Numbered from the stretch's first letter, positions 50,211-59,413 are shown. The stretch is DNA of 64,000 nt from CAXXOK01 sp964640955 (GCA_964640955.1 CAZXJI010000002.1:217027-281026); one strand, 5' to 3'. Numbers and translations: made by a program. Notes: generated by a model not told the origin, from the letters alone.

Positions 50211-51089
50211 ATGATCGCGGGCAAGAAATCCAAATACTGGCCATATCTTCTAACGGCTCCGGCGCTGATTATCGTATGGTCGGTCGTATTCGTTCCGGTC
50301 GTGCAGGCGATCCTGATGAGCTTTCAGAAGTACGACTTGCGCTATCCCAAGGAAATCGCCTTTATCGGCTTGAAGAATTACCAGGAGGTGCTTACGGACG
50401 GCCTGTTTTGGAGCTCCTGCCTGCGCACGCTCCAATGGGTCGTGCTGGGCGTGGGTTTCCAGTTCCTTTTCGGCTTTATCCTGGCCATGCTGCTGAACCG
50501 GAAGTTTGCCGGCAGGGGCATCGTGCGTTCCGTATCCCTGGTGCCGTGGGTTACCCCCGGCGTCCTGATCGGCCTGATGTGGAAATGGATATACGACGGG
50601 AACTACGGCGTATTGAACGATATTCTGCTAAAGCTGGGCATCGTGAATCAAAAGATCGCCTTTCTGGCCAACACCGGCACGGCGCTGCCGTCCGTCATCC
50701 TGACCATTGTATGGCAGGGCATCCCGTTTTTTGCCATCATGCTGCTGGCCGGGCTGCAGGGCATCCCGGCCGAACTGTACGAAGCGGCCGACATCGACGG
50801 CGCGAGCTATTCCCAAAAGCTGTTCCACATCACCATACCGTCGCTGAAAAGCACTATTTTCGTTACGACGCTGCTGAGAATCATCTGGGTCACCAACTCG
50901 GTGGACGTGATCGCCAACATGACGGGCGGAGGTCCCGCCTATTCCACCCAGACGATCAGCATTATGATTTTCAACACGGCCAATACCATGAACTTCGGCG
51001 AAGCCTCCACCATGGCCATCATCATGACCCTGATGCTCAGCGTGGTCGCGGTTCCGTACCTGCACAGCATCTTCAAAAACGAACGATAA
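50211..51089 (+). CDS. ABC transporter permease, MalF/UgpA type
   Basis: Channel subunit of 292 residues starting at the ATG at 50211 with AAAGGGGAG (an in-frame start at 50175 is rejected). Features include LLTAPALIIVWSVVFVPVVQAILMSFQKYDL, FIGLKNYQEVL, MLLNRKFAGRGIVRSVSLVPWVTPGVLIGLMWKWIYDGNYGVLND, the EAA motif YEAADIDGASYSQKLFHITIPSLKS and MTGGGPAYSTQTISIMIFN. The second permease starts 14 bases after its stop. Confidence 0.95.
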   Translation: MIAGKKSKYWPYLLTAPALIIVWSVVFVPVVQAILMSFQKYDLRYPKEIAFIGLKNYQEVLTDGLFWSSCLRTLQWVVLGVGFQFLFGFILAMLLNRKFAGRGIVRSVSLVPWVTPGVLIGLMWKWIYDGNYGVLNDILLKLGIVNQKIAFLANTGTALPSVILTIVWQGIPFFAIMLLAGLQGIPAELYEAADIDGASYSQKLFHITIPSLKSTIFVTTLLRIIWVTNSVDVIANMTGGGPAYSTQTISIMIFNTANTMNFGEASTMAIIMTLMLSVVAVPYLHSIFKNER

Positions 51090-51102
51090 GGAGGAAGCGA
51101 GC

Positions 51103-51969
51103 GTGAATACAAATACGGTCCGGCTCGCGGCAAACGGCAAAACCGGGCGCCGCCGCGGCGGCAACCTTGTAAGCCCGCTGTTTTTAGTCTGCCTGCTCGT
51201 TTTCCTGCTGTTCCCGTTTTACTGGACGTTTCTGACGTCCGTCAAGCCTGAAACCGAGCTTTTCAGCAGCACCGTATCCTATTGGACGCGCAACGCCTCG
51301 TTCGAATCGTATACGCTTCTGTTCCGGCACTTCGATTTCCTCAACCCCATCGGCAACAGCGCGCTGGTGGCGGGTATCACAACGTTCGTTTCCCTGACGG
51401 TTTCCGTAATGGCGGCCTACGCGTTTTCCCGCTTCCGTTTCAAGGGGCGCAAGGCCATGATGATCATGTTCCTGTCCAACAACATGTTCCCTACCGTCCT
51501 GCTGCTCAGCCCGCTGTACTCCATCATGCGCAAAATGGGCGTTCTGTATACGCCCTGGGCGCTGGTGCTGGCCTACACCACGTTTACCATCCCCTTTTCC
51601 GTATGGCTGCTGAACGGATACTTCAACGCCCTGCCGATTTCGCTGGAGGAAGCCGCGATGATCGACGGCGCCAACCGTACGCGCGCGTTTTTCGACGTGG
51701 TCTTCCCCATCCTGTCCCAGGGGCTGATCGCGACGGGCGTGTACATCTTCATGACGTCGTGGAACGAGTACACCTACGCCGTCATGTTCACCAACAAAGC
51801 CACGAGGACGGTGCCGGTCGTGCTCAAGAGCCTGGTGGGCTCGTTCGGCGTCAACTGGAACCTGCTGTGTGCGGGCGGCGTGGTGACGATCATACCGGTG
51901 TGCATCATGTTCTTCTTTGCCCAGAACCGTCTGGTGGAAGGGCTGACGGCCGGAGCCGTGAAAGGGTAA
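51103..51969 (+). CDS. ABC transporter permease, MalG/UgpE type
   Basis: Channel subunit of 288 residues starting at a GTG with AAGGAGGAAG upstream. Features include VCLLVFLLFPFYWTFLTSVKPETELFSS, AAYAFSRFRFKGRKAMMIMFLSNNMFPTVLLLSPLYSIMRKMGVLYT, the EAA motif EEAAMIDGANRTRAFFDVVFPILSQ, WNEYTYAVMFTNKATRTVPVVLKSLVG and the ending RLVEGLTAGAVKG. Confidence 0.95.
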   Translation: MNTNTVRLAANGKTGRRRGGNLVSPLFLVCLLVFLLFPFYWTFLTSVKPETELFSSTVSYWTRNASFESYTLLFRHFDFLNPIGNSALVAGITTFVSLTVSVMAAYAFSRFRFKGRKAMMIMFLSNNMFPTVLLLSPLYSIMRKMGVLYTPWALVLAYTTFTIPFSVWLLNGYFNALPISLEEAAMIDGANRTRAFFDVVFPILSQGLIATGVYIFMTSWNEYTYAVMFTNKATRTVPVVLKSLVGSFGVNWNLLCAGGVVTIIPVCIMFFFAQNRLVEGLTAGAVKG

Positions 51970-52001
51970 GCAGGGAACACAGAACCGGAGGGAGAATTGC
52001 G

Positions 52002-53015
52002 ATGTTTTTGCAGTTTGAAACGGGAAGGCCGTACGGCGCGCTGCTGCTGGGGCGCATCGCCATTGATTTCTATCCTTTGGAGTATCCCAAGCCGCTGGAC
52101 GAATGCGAACAGTTCATACGCTACATCGGGGGATCGCCCGCCAATATCGCCGTGGGCCTTGCGCGGCTCGGCGAAAAAGTGGGCTTCTTCGCAAGGGTGT
52201 CCGACGACGCTTTCGGCACCTACGCGATCCGGTATTTCGATCAGGAAGGCATCGATACGTCCCGCATCCGGCGCTGCGAGGGCGGCGAAAACCTTGGCCT
52301 CGCGTTTACGGAGATCCTGAGCGAAACGCAAAGCAGCCTCCTGATGTACCGCAGGGACGCGGCCGACCTGCAGCTGAACGTTTCCGACATCGAGGAAAGC
52401 TACGTCGCCCAAAGCAAAGTGCTGCTGGTTTCCGGCACGGCGCTGAGCGTTTCGCCCTCCCGCGAGGCCGCGTTCAAGGCCATGGCGCTGGCGCGCAAAC
52501 ACCGCGTGAAGGTGGTGTTCGATATCGATTACCGCCCCCAGAACTGGCAAAATCCGGATGAGATATCGGCCTATTACGCGTTGGCGGCCGGACAGGCGGA
52601 CATTCTGCTGGGCTCCCGCGAGGAGTTCGACTGGGCCGAGCGGTTGGAAAGCCCCGGCATGAACGACCGGGAGAGCGCGGCGTACTGGTTTGCGCGCGGG
52701 GCCTCGCTGCTGGTGATCAAGCACGGTAAGGAAGGCTCCTACGCCTATGCCGTCAACGGGGAAGCCTACCGGGTGAAACCCTTCCACGTCAAGCTGCTCA
52801 AAGGCTTCGGCGGCGGGGACGGCTACGCGGCCGCGCTGCTGCACGGGCTGCTGAAGGGGCTGCCGCTGGTGGAATGCCTGGAAATGGGCAGCGCCGAAGC
52901 CGCCATGCTGGTGGCCAGCCCCGCCTGCAGCGCCTGCATGCCGACGGAGCAGGCCCTGCGGGAGTTTATCCTAAGCGGCAAAGCGCGGCACGGAGACGTG
53001 ATCGAAACGTTATAA
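52002..53015 (+). CDS. iolC: PfkB family kinase, 5-dehydro-2-deoxygluconokinase (IolC)
   Basis: Ribokinase-fold sugar kinase of 337 residues that phosphorylates 2-deoxy-5-keto-D-gluconate with ATP. The N-terminal substrate part has YIGGSPANIAVGLARLGEKVGFFARVSDDAFG, closely IolC-like, then DIDYRPQNW and LLGSREEFDWAE. The C-terminal PfkB signature reads KGFGGGDGYAAALLHGLLKG: the anion-hole/catalytic GAGD is GGGD, with the catalytic Asp kept. GGAGGGAG precedes the ATG at 52002; the frame is open to 51282 but that lies in the permease gene. It is followed by iolA 17 bases on. Confidence 0.9.
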   Translation: MFLQFETGRPYGALLLGRIAIDFYPLEYPKPLDECEQFIRYIGGSPANIAVGLARLGEKVGFFARVSDDAFGTYAIRYFDQEGIDTSRIRRCEGGENLGLAFTEILSETQSSLLMYRRDAADLQLNVSDIEESYVAQSKVLLVSGTALSVSPSREAAFKAMALARKHRVKVVFDIDYRPQNWQNPDEISAYYALAAGQADILLGSREEFDWAERLESPGMNDRESAAYWFARGASLLVIKHGKEGSYAYAVNGEAYRVKPFHVKLLKGFGGGDGYAAALLHGLLKGLPLVECLEMGSAEAAMLVASPACSACMPTEQALREFILSGKARHGDVIETL

Positions 53016-53032
53016 AAGGAGCGATGGATACG

Positions 53033-54535
53033 ATGGAACGCCTGAAGGTTTTTGTGAACGGCGCGTTTGTGGAGTCCAAAACCGATCTGTATCTGGATGC
53101 GTACAACCCCAGCACCGGCGAGGTGGAGGCGAAGGTCCCCTGCCTTACCGGAGACGAGGTGCTTTCGGCGGTGGCGGCGGCCAGGGCGGCGTTTCCCGCC
53201 TGGTCCGCCACGCCGGTCATCAAGCGGGTACAGATACTGTACCGGCTGCGCGACCTGCTGATTGAGCACATGGACGAGCTGACCCTGCTGGTCGCCCGCG
53301 AAAACGGCAAAGCCTGGTCGGAAGCGCAGGGGGACGTGCTCAAGGCGAAGGAAGGAACGGAGCAGGCGATTTCCGCCACCTCCAACCTGATGGGCGAGAG
53401 CATCATGAACGCCTCCAGCGGGTATGACACCGTCATGTACCGCGAGGCGCTGGGCGTTTTTGTGGGCATCGTGCCCTTCAACTTCCCGGCGATGATCCCC
53501 ATGGGCTGGATGACGCCCATGTGCATCGCGTGCGGCAACACCATCGTCATCAAGGCCGCGCTGCCCACGCCGCGCTCCGCCCTGCGGATTGCGGAGCTGT
53601 ATAAGGAGGCGGGGTTGCCGGACGGCGTGCTCAACGTGATCACCTGCGGGAGCGCGGAAGCGGAAATGATGGTTACGCACCCCGACGTGAGGGGGGTCTC
53701 CTTCGTGGGCAGCACGAAGGTGGGCCAGCATGTGTACGCCACCGCCGCCGGCGCGGGCAAGCGCGTGCAGGCGCTGTGCCAGGCCAAAAACCATGCGCTC
53801 GTCCTGCGGGATGTGCCCGTCAGGCGCACCGCCGCGGGCATCCGCAACGCGTCCTTCGGCTGCGCCGGGGAACGCTGCATGGCGCTGCCCGTGGTGGTTG
53901 TGGAAGAGGAGATCGCGGATGAACTGGTGGCCGAGCTGGTGCGCCTTGCCAAAGAGATCAAGGTGGGTCCCGCCTATGAAAAGGATACCGACATGGGGCC
54001 CGTATACAGCGAAAAGCACCGCCGGTCCGTGCTGAACTGGATCGAAAAGGGCATTGAGGAAGGCGCCACGTTGGCGCTGGACGGACGCAACTGCAAGGTG
54101 GAAGGATACCCCGGCGGCTTCTATGTCGGCCCGACCATCCTGGATCATGTGACGCCGGAAATGACCGTGGGCCGGCAGGAGATCTTCGGCCCGGTGCTGT
54201 GCGTGAAGCGCGTGAAGAGCTTTGAGGAAGGTCTGGCGCTGATGAACGCCAACCCTTACGCCAACGGCTCCGTCATCTTTACGCAAAACGGGTATTTCGC
54301 GCGGGAGTTCGCCCGGCGTACCGACGGCGGCATGGTGGGGGTGAACGTGGGCATCCCGGTGCCGATCGGCATGTTCGCCTTCAGCGGCCACAAACAGTCC
54401 TTCTTCGGAGACCTGCACGTTTTGGGGAAAGACGGCTTCCGGTTCTATACGGAAAGCAAAACCGTTACGACGCACTGGTTTGACGAGGAGGAAGGCCAGA
54501 GGCTGAAAGTGTCCACCTGGGACGGCACGATTTGA
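53033..54535 (+). CDS. iolA: CoA-acylating methylmalonate-semialdehyde dehydrogenase (IolA/MmsA)
   Basis: Aldehyde dehydrogenase superfamily enzyme of 500 residues that oxidises malonate semialdehyde with NAD and CoA to acetyl-CoA and CO2, the last step of inositol breakdown. Family features are VFVNGAFVESKTDLYLDAYNPSTGEVEAKVP, FVGIVPFNFPAMIPMGWMTPMCIACGNTIVIKAA, GVSFVGSTKVGQHVYATAAGAGKRVQALCQAKNHALVL and the catalytic C282 in CAGERCMALPVVV. The end has MFAFSGHKQSFFGDLHVLGKDGFRFYTESKTVTTHWF. Two ATGs nine bases apart (53024, 53033) compete; AAAGGAG is two or eleven bases upstream respectively, and I chose 53033. Terminator at 54596. Confidence 0.95.
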   Translation: MERLKVFVNGAFVESKTDLYLDAYNPSTGEVEAKVPCLTGDEVLSAVAAARAAFPAWSATPVIKRVQILYRLRDLLIEHMDELTLLVARENGKAWSEAQGDVLKAKEGTEQAISATSNLMGESIMNASSGYDTVMYREALGVFVGIVPFNFPAMIPMGWMTPMCIACGNTIVIKAALPTPRSALRIAELYKEAGLPDGVLNVITCGSAEAEMMVTHPDVRGVSFVGSTKVGQHVYATAAGAGKRVQALCQAKNHALVLRDVPVRRTAAGIRNASFGCAGERCMALPVVVVEEEIADELVAELVRLAKEIKVGPAYEKDTDMGPVYSEKHRRSVLNWIEKGIEEGATLALDGRNCKVEGYPGGFYVGPTILDHVTPEMTVGRQEIFGPVLCVKRVKSFEEGLALMNANPYANGSVIFTQNGYFAREFARRTDGGMVGVNVGIPVPIGMFAFSGHKQSFFGDLHVLGKDGFRFYTESKTVTTHWFDEEEGQRLKVSTWDGTI

Positions 54536-54595
54536 CCCGCTGCGAGAGACAGCCGGCCAGGAAACCGGGAAGGCAAACCAACCCAATACAGGCGG

Positions 54596-54627
54596 CGGCC
54601 CGGTGGATTTATCCACCGGGCCGTTTT
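54596..54627 (+). terminator. Intrinsic terminator of the iolC-iolA operon
   Basis: CGGCCCGGTGGAT pairs perfectly with ATCCACCGGGCCG around a minimal loop, followed by TTTT. Between it and the minus-strand terminator at 54804 I see only a doubtful 28-codon frame (54694-54780). Confidence 0.85.
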
Positions 54628-54803
54628 GCCTCGCTCATGACCAGACGCGTTTTGCAGGCCTCCGATCATCCTAGGTGCCCCGGTAACGGAAGTATGCCGG
54701 AACACACCGTCGAAGTCGGCATGTGCATTTTCCATACGATGATCAACGGCGTCACCTGCCGGTACGCCTCCGTCCGGTAGCGAATTCGCCGGTCCCGCAA
54801 ACG

Positions 54804-54854
54804 AAAAACCCGCGGGCCGCGCAAGAGGAAGTGTAAAACTTGCGCGGTCCGCGG
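54804..54854 (-). terminator. Intrinsic terminator of the GH31 gene
   Basis: On the minus strand CCGCGGACCGCGCAAG and CTTGCGCGGCCCGCGG form a 16-base stem (one G-U) followed by TTTTT. A second inverted repeat, TTCCCGCCGC / GCGGCGGGAA, lies closer to the stop codon within about 54873-54912. Confidence 0.8.
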
Positions 54855-54939
54855 TAAACGGGGAATCCCCTATTCCCGCCGCCAAAACCCGGGAGGAAAG
54901 AGCGGCGGGAAACCCCGTTTCCAAGGGGTGCGGGAGGGT

Positions 54940-56949
54940 CTAGCGCAGGAACCGGAAAGCGGAGCCGTTGGTCGTAAACACGGGAATTTGGGCAAGCGGA
55001 GTATCGCAGGTGACCGTTACGCCGCCCTCGCAGGTTTTGCCGGTGTTGGCATCCTTCCACGTTCTGCCTGCGGGCAGGTACACCTCGCGGCTCGTCATAC
55101 CCTCGTACAGCACGGGCGCCACCAGGATGTCCGGCCCGAACATGAACTCGTCGTTGATGTCCCAGCTCTTCGCGTCGTCGGGATTGTCGTAAAAGAGGGG
55201 ACGGATCACGGGCGTGCCTTTCTCGTGCGCCTGCTTCATCTGCTCGGTCACGTACGGCCGGAGCGCCTCGCGCGTGTCGATCAGCCCCTTGAGAATCCGG
55301 TACACGTCCTCGCCGTAGGAATAGATTTCGTTGTCCGCGCCGCTGCCGAAGGGCTCGTTGAAGATTTTCGCCGCGTCGGAAACCGAGAAGTCGATCGGCT
55401 CGCGGAAGCCGTGCAGGCGCATCACGGGGGAGAACAACCCGAACTGGAACCAGCGAACGAGCAGCTCGTGGAATTTCGGATCGCGAATGTTGCCGCCGGT
55501 GAAGCCCCCGATGTCGGTCGTCCACCACGGAATGCCGGACAGCCCCACGTTCAGCCCCGCTGCGAGCTGGTAACGGAGAAAATCGAAGGTGGAATGCGTG
55601 TCCCCGGACCACAGCAGCGTGCCGTAGCGCTGGCTGCCGGCCCACACGCAGCGGATCAGGTTCAGGATGTTCTTCTGTCCCTCGGCTTCCATGCCCTCGT
55701 AGAAGGCTTTGGCGTAGTCGACCGGATAATAGTTGGAAACCTTGACGGCCGGGCCCTGATAGTAGCGGTACGTGTCGTAATCGTAATGGAACATGTAGTC
55801 CGGCTCCGCCTCGTCCAGCCAGAAGATGCGGATGCCGTATTGGTAGTAGTTTTCCTTCGCCTTGCCCCACACGTAGCTGCGGGCCTCGGGGTTGAACGCG
55901 TCGAACAGGTACTCGTTGCCCATGAACTGCATCTGCACCGCGTTGGCGCGCTCGGAGCGCACGAGGAGACCCAGTTCTTTCATCTCTTCGTAGTTCTCGC
56001 TGTTGATGTCGACCGTCGGCCAGATGGAAACCATCAATTCGACGCCCATGCCCCTCAGCTCGTCGACCATGGCCTCCGGATCCGGCCAGTATTGGGGATC
56101 GAACTTCCATTCACCCTGATTGGTCCAATGGAAAAAGTCGCAGACGATCACGGAAAGCGGTATGCCGCGGCGCTTGTACTCGCGGGCGACGTTCAGCAGC
56201 TGCTCCTGGGTTTCGTAACGCAGCTTGCATTGCCAAAAGCCCGTGGCGTAGTCCGGCATCATGGGCACCTTGCCCGTGGCATTGGCGTAAGCTTCCTCGA
56301 TCTCGGCCGGCGTATCGCCCGCGGTCATCCACAGGTCGATGTGCTCGGAGCAGTCCGCCGCCCATTCGGTCACGTTGTTGGCGAAGGTCACGTGCCCCAC
56401 GGCGGGATTGTTCCACAAAAGACCGTAGCCCAGGCTGGACAGCGCGAACGGGATGCTGGACTGGGTATTGCGCTGGGCAAGCTCCAGCGTGCAGCCCTTC
56501 AGGTTTAGCTGCCGCTCCTGCCGCTGGCCGAGGCCGAAGATTTTTTCGCCGTCGCGGCCTTCGAAGCGCAGCGTGATCTTATAATCGCTGGAGCCGATGA
56601 TGGGCTTGTACTCGCGGCCCCTCACGGCCAGCGGGCTCGTTTTTTCGCCGCCGTCGTTGACCCGCCACCGTTCCTCCAAAAGCACCTCGCCCTTGCGGTT
56701 ATAGTACGTCAGCCACCCGAACCGGTTGACCTTCGCCAGCAGATTGCCGTTTCGGATGGTGGCTTCCTTCCCTTCCACCTTGATCTCCGCCTCACAGGGC
56801 GCCGGGTCCAGCAGCGCCCAGGGCTCCTGCGAGACCGCGGGGGTTTTCGTCCCGCGCACGCGCAGGCTGTTGGCCCCCCAGGGTTCCAATTGCAGTATTT
56901 CGCTGTCGTTCTGATAAATCAAACGGTTGCCTTCTATTCGAAATGCCAT
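54940..56949 (-). CDS. GH31 family glycosidase, α-xylosidase/α-glucosidase type
   Basis: Cytoplasmic exo-α-glycosidase of 669 residues. The N-terminal β-sandwich (1-~230) contains EKIFGLGQRQERQLNLKGC, LSSLGYGLLWNNPAVGHVTFA. The TIM barrel follows with MPDYATGFWQCKLRYETQEQLLNVAREYKRRGIPLSVIVCDFFHW. The catalytic nucleophile is D379 in FWLDEAEPDY, and the acid/base is D450 in LLWSGDTHSTFDFLRYQLAAGLN. IPWWTTDIGGFTGG and MRLHGFREP continue the active-site face. The match to YicI-like α-xylosidases is good, but glucosidase or other specificities are possible. RBS AAGGAGG. It lies downstream of the ribose-type ABC operon on the same strand. Confidence 0.93.
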   Translation of the reverse strand: MAFRIEGNRLIYQNDSEILQLEPWGANSLRVRGTKTPAVSQEPWALLDPAPCEAEIKVEGKEATIRNGNLLAKVNRFGWLTYYNRKGEVLLEERWRVNDGGEKTSPLAVRGREYKPIIGSSDYKITLRFEGRDGEKIFGLGQRQERQLNLKGCTLELAQRNTQSSIPFALSSLGYGLLWNNPAVGHVTFANNVTEWAADCSEHIDLWMTAGDTPAEIEEAYANATGKVPMMPDYATGFWQCKLRYETQEQLLNVAREYKRRGIPLSVIVCDFFHWTNQGEWKFDPQYWPDPEAMVDELRGMGVELMVSIWPTVDINSENYEEMKELGLLVRSERANAVQMQFMGNEYLFDAFNPEARSYVWGKAKENYYQYGIRIFWLDEAEPDYMFHYDYDTYRYYQGPAVKVSNYYPVDYAKAFYEGMEAEGQKNILNLIRCVWAGSQRYGTLLWSGDTHSTFDFLRYQLAAGLNVGLSGIPWWTTDIGGFTGGNIRDPKFHELLVRWFQFGLFSPVMRLHGFREPIDFSVSDAAKIFNEPFGSGADNEIYSYGEDVYRILKGLIDTREALRPYVTEQMKQAHEKGTPVIRPLFYDNPDDAKSWDINDEFMFGPDILVAPVLYEGMTSREVYLPAGRTWKDANTGKTCEGGVTVTCDTPLAQIPVFTTNGSAFRFLR

Positions 56950-57202
56950 TGTGCGACCTCCTTTTTAACCTTGCGCATGCTTGTTTCGAATTGCGGTCGC
57001 CGGGCCGTATTGCCCTTCGTTTCCAACCGCCCTCCGGACGCCTGTCTCCGGTTCCGAAGCGCACAGAAAGCTAAAGCATCCGGTTTTCCGCACGCGGGAT
57101 GATTCCTGTTCGTGTTTTCAAATCCAAACGGGTTGTTTCGCCGTATCATAAGGGGTTCCGTCCGCGCGGAACCGCCTTTGTCCACGTCGGCGCCCGGCGC
57201 GC

Positions 57203-57233
57203 CCCTCCCCCGGGCCTGAGCTCCGGGGGAGGG
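57203..57233 (-). other. Hairpin in the 329-base gap between rbsB-type and GH31 genes
   Basis: CCCTCCCCCGG pairs perfectly with CCGGGGGAGGG. No T-run follows on the minus strand, so it may protect the binding-protein mRNA or partly terminate it. The rest of 56950-57278 holds no gene I can support and no clear promoter for GH31. Confidence 0.5.
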
Positions 57234-57278
57234 CTTGTTGGCAGCGCCGCTCTTAAGGTTCCTCCGATAGAGAAGGGT

Positions 57279-58340
57279 CTAGTTGCTGTAGTACATGTCG
57301 ACGTTGTCCGCCGTAACGACCGCGCAGCCGGAGTCGCAGGTTACGGGCAGCGACGGGAAGCCCTTGGCGTACCAGTCGTCCGCGGAACTGATGCAATCCT
57401 GGTTGCTGAGCATGTACACATAGATCATGCTCCAGAAGCCCTCCGCATAGGGGGATTGGGACAGCGTCGCATCGACGGAGCCGGACTTGATGGAATCAAG
57501 CGTCGTGGTATCGGTATCGAAACCCACGATCCTGACTTTCCCCGTCAGCCCCATTTCGGAAAGCGCGGTCTCGCTGCCCAGCACGGCCTGCTGCAGGGCC
57601 GCGAAGATGTAGTCGATGTTGCTGTCGTTGGCGAGGAGGCTTTCCAGGTTCGTGGCGGCCTGGTTTTCGTCGTCGCCGGCGTTCACCACCTGCACCACTT
57701 CGATGTTGGGGTAATCCGCCTCAATCGTTTCGGTGAAGCCCTGGATGCGCTCGTTGATGTTCGTCTGGCCGGTGCGGGTCAGGCAGGCCACGCGGCCGGT
57801 GCCGTTGAGCTTGCCGGCGATGTACTTCGCGGCGGTCGCGCCGGCGGCGTAGTTGGAGGTGCCGATGAAGGTGGTGCGGTTGGAGGCGGGGGAATCGGAA
57901 TCGAAGGTCACGACGGGGATGCCGCCTTTAACCGCGTTGTTGATGGAAGAAAGATAGGCGTCCGCATCCATGCAGGTGACCGCCATGCCGGTCGGCTTGA
58001 GCGCAATGATCTGGTCCAGGGAGGTCACGGCGGCGTTGACGTCGTATTCCGTGGAGCCGCCGTATTGGGCCGTAACGCCCAGCAGATCGGCCGCGTCCTT
58101 AAAGCCGCGCCAGCACTCCTGCCAGAAAGAGTAACCGGACAGGAAGGTGACCATATAGTAGACCTGGTCGGTGCTGCCGACGAGGCGGCTGGTTTCCGTA
58201 ACCGCGACGGTGCTGGTGGGAGCCGCGCTTGCGCTTGTGTTGGTCTGGGTGCTGGTACTGGTGCAGCCGGCGAGGGTAAACAGCAGGGTTATGACAAATA
58301 CGACCGAGAGAACCTGTTTAATCGTTCTTCCTTTGAACAT
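57279..58340 (-). CDS. Ribose-type (family 2) sugar-binding lipoprotein
   Basis: Extracellular binding protein of 353 residues of the RbsB/periplasmic-binding-protein-I class. The N-terminus MFKGRTIKQVLSVVFVITLLFTLAGC is a lipoprotein signal with a canonical lipobox (LAGC), followed by a low-complexity Ser/Thr linker. The mature part has YMVTFLSGYSFWQECWRGFKDAADLLGV, SLDQIIALKPTGMAVTCMDADAY, GIPVVTFDSDSPASNRTTFIGTSNYAAG and VRIVGFDTDTTTLDSIKSGSVDATLSQSPYAEGFWSM. The ATG at 58340 has AAGGAGG; the open frame to 59135 lies inside the permease gene. It is the only binding protein in the window with a clear lipobox. Sugar unknown. Confidence 0.93.
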   Translation of the reverse strand: MFKGRTIKQVLSVVFVITLLFTLAGCTSTSTQTNTSASAAPTSTVAVTETSRLVGSTDQVYYMVTFLSGYSFWQECWRGFKDAADLLGVTAQYGGSTEYDVNAAVTSLDQIIALKPTGMAVTCMDADAYLSSINNAVKGGIPVVTFDSDSPASNRTTFIGTSNYAAGATAAKYIAGKLNGTGRVACLTRTGQTNINERIQGFTETIEADYPNIEVVQVVNAGDDENQAATNLESLLANDSNIDYIFAALQQAVLGSETALSEMGLTGKVRIVGFDTDTTTLDSIKSGSVDATLSQSPYAEGFWSMIYVYMLSNQDCISSADDWYAKGFPSLPVTCDSGCAVVTADNVDMYYSN

Positions 58341-58411
58341 GGTGTTTGCCTCCTTGACGGTTTTTATCACAGCCGGGGAAAAGCACGCCTCCCCGGGAAT
58401 GTGCGACGGGG

Positions 58412-59401
58412 TCAGTCCTTCTTTTTGTTCGAGAGCACGTCGAATACGACCGCGATGATCAGAATGACGCCGGTGATCAGGTTCTGCCAGTGCACCGATA
58501 CGTTCAGGATGACCAGAACGTTGCTGATGACGCTCATCAGAATGACGCCCAACACTGCGCCAAGCACGGTACCCTTGCCGCCGGAGAGGCTTGCGCCGCC
58601 GATGACCGCCGCGGAGATGACCGTCATTTCCACGCCGGAACCGGTGCTGGAGGTGGCCGTGCCGAAGCGGGAGACCATCAGGACCCCGGCCAGGCCGGAC
58701 AGTGCGCCCGTCAGCGTATAGACCGCCAGCTTCACGACGCGCGCGTCGATGCCCGACAGGATGGCCGCCTTCTCGTTGCTGCCCACGAAAAACACGTTTC
58801 GCGCCATGCCGGACCTGCGTACCAGCAGGTCGCCCACGATCACCAGCACCGTGCAGATCAGCACGATCATCGGAAACTCGCCCAGCGAGCCGGAGCCCAG
58901 GAAGCGATAGGCCGGGACGCCGTATCCGCTCGCAAGGCCGACGGAGCCCCCTTTGGTCAGCACGTAAACGGCGCCGCGGGCGATCTGCTGCATGCCCAGC
59001 GTCGTAATAAACGCGTTGAGCTTCAAAAAGCCGATCAGCAGGCCGCTGACGAGGCCGCACAGCACGCCTACGCCGAAGGCCAGCAGGGAAGCCAGCCATA
59101 CGTTCATGCCGCTGTTGGTGAAGATGACCACGCACGCGGCGCTGAGGCCCAGCACCGAGCCCACGGAGAGGTCAAACCCTCCGCTGACCAGCGCCAGCGT
59201 CATGGCAATGGCGATGATCCCGTTGCACGCAAACCCGATGGCGGTGGTGCGAATATTGGAAACGCTCCGGAAGGAGGGGGATACGAAGCTCGCAAATGCG
59301 ATGAGTAAAAACAGGATAACGATGACGGAAAACTCTTTGACCGAGCGAATCCTTCTCCAGATGCTTTGACTGTTCCTGACGGTTACACCCTTCGCGTCCA
59401 T
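58412..59401 (-). CDS. Ribose-type ABC transporter permease (RbsC family)
   Basis: Homodimeric channel subunit of 329 residues with about nine hydrophobic segments. Family stretches are FVSPSFRSVSNIRTTAIGFACNGIIAIAMTLALVSGGFDLSVGSVLGLSAACVV, GVLCGLVSGLLIGFLKLNAFITTLGMQQIARGAVYVLTKG, GSNEKAAILSGIDARVVKLAVYTLTGALSGLAGVLM and VISAAVIGGASLSGGKGTVLGAVLGVILMSVISNVLVILNV. RBS AAAGGAG before the ATG. It lies 12 bases after the ATPase stop and 71 bases before the binding-protein gene. Confidence 0.95.
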   Translation of the reverse strand: MDAKGVTVRNSQSIWRRIRSVKEFSVIVILFLLIAFASFVSPSFRSVSNIRTTAIGFACNGIIAIAMTLALVSGGFDLSVGSVLGLSAACVVIFTNSGMNVWLASLLAFGVGVLCGLVSGLLIGFLKLNAFITTLGMQQIARGAVYVLTKGGSVGLASGYGVPAYRFLGSGSLGEFPMIVLICTVLVIVGDLLVRRSGMARNVFFVGSNEKAAILSGIDARVVKLAVYTLTGALSGLAGVLMVSRFGTATSSTGSGVEMTVISAAVIGGASLSGGKGTVLGAVLGVILMSVISNVLVILNVSVHWQNLITGVILIIAVVFDVLSNKKKD

Positions 59402-59413
59402 GCTTAAACTCCT

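Noticed and set aside
54694..54780. 28-codon plus-strand frame (begins MPEHTVEVGM)
   Set aside because: It lies between two convergent terminators and has no convincing ribosome-binding site; too short to support.
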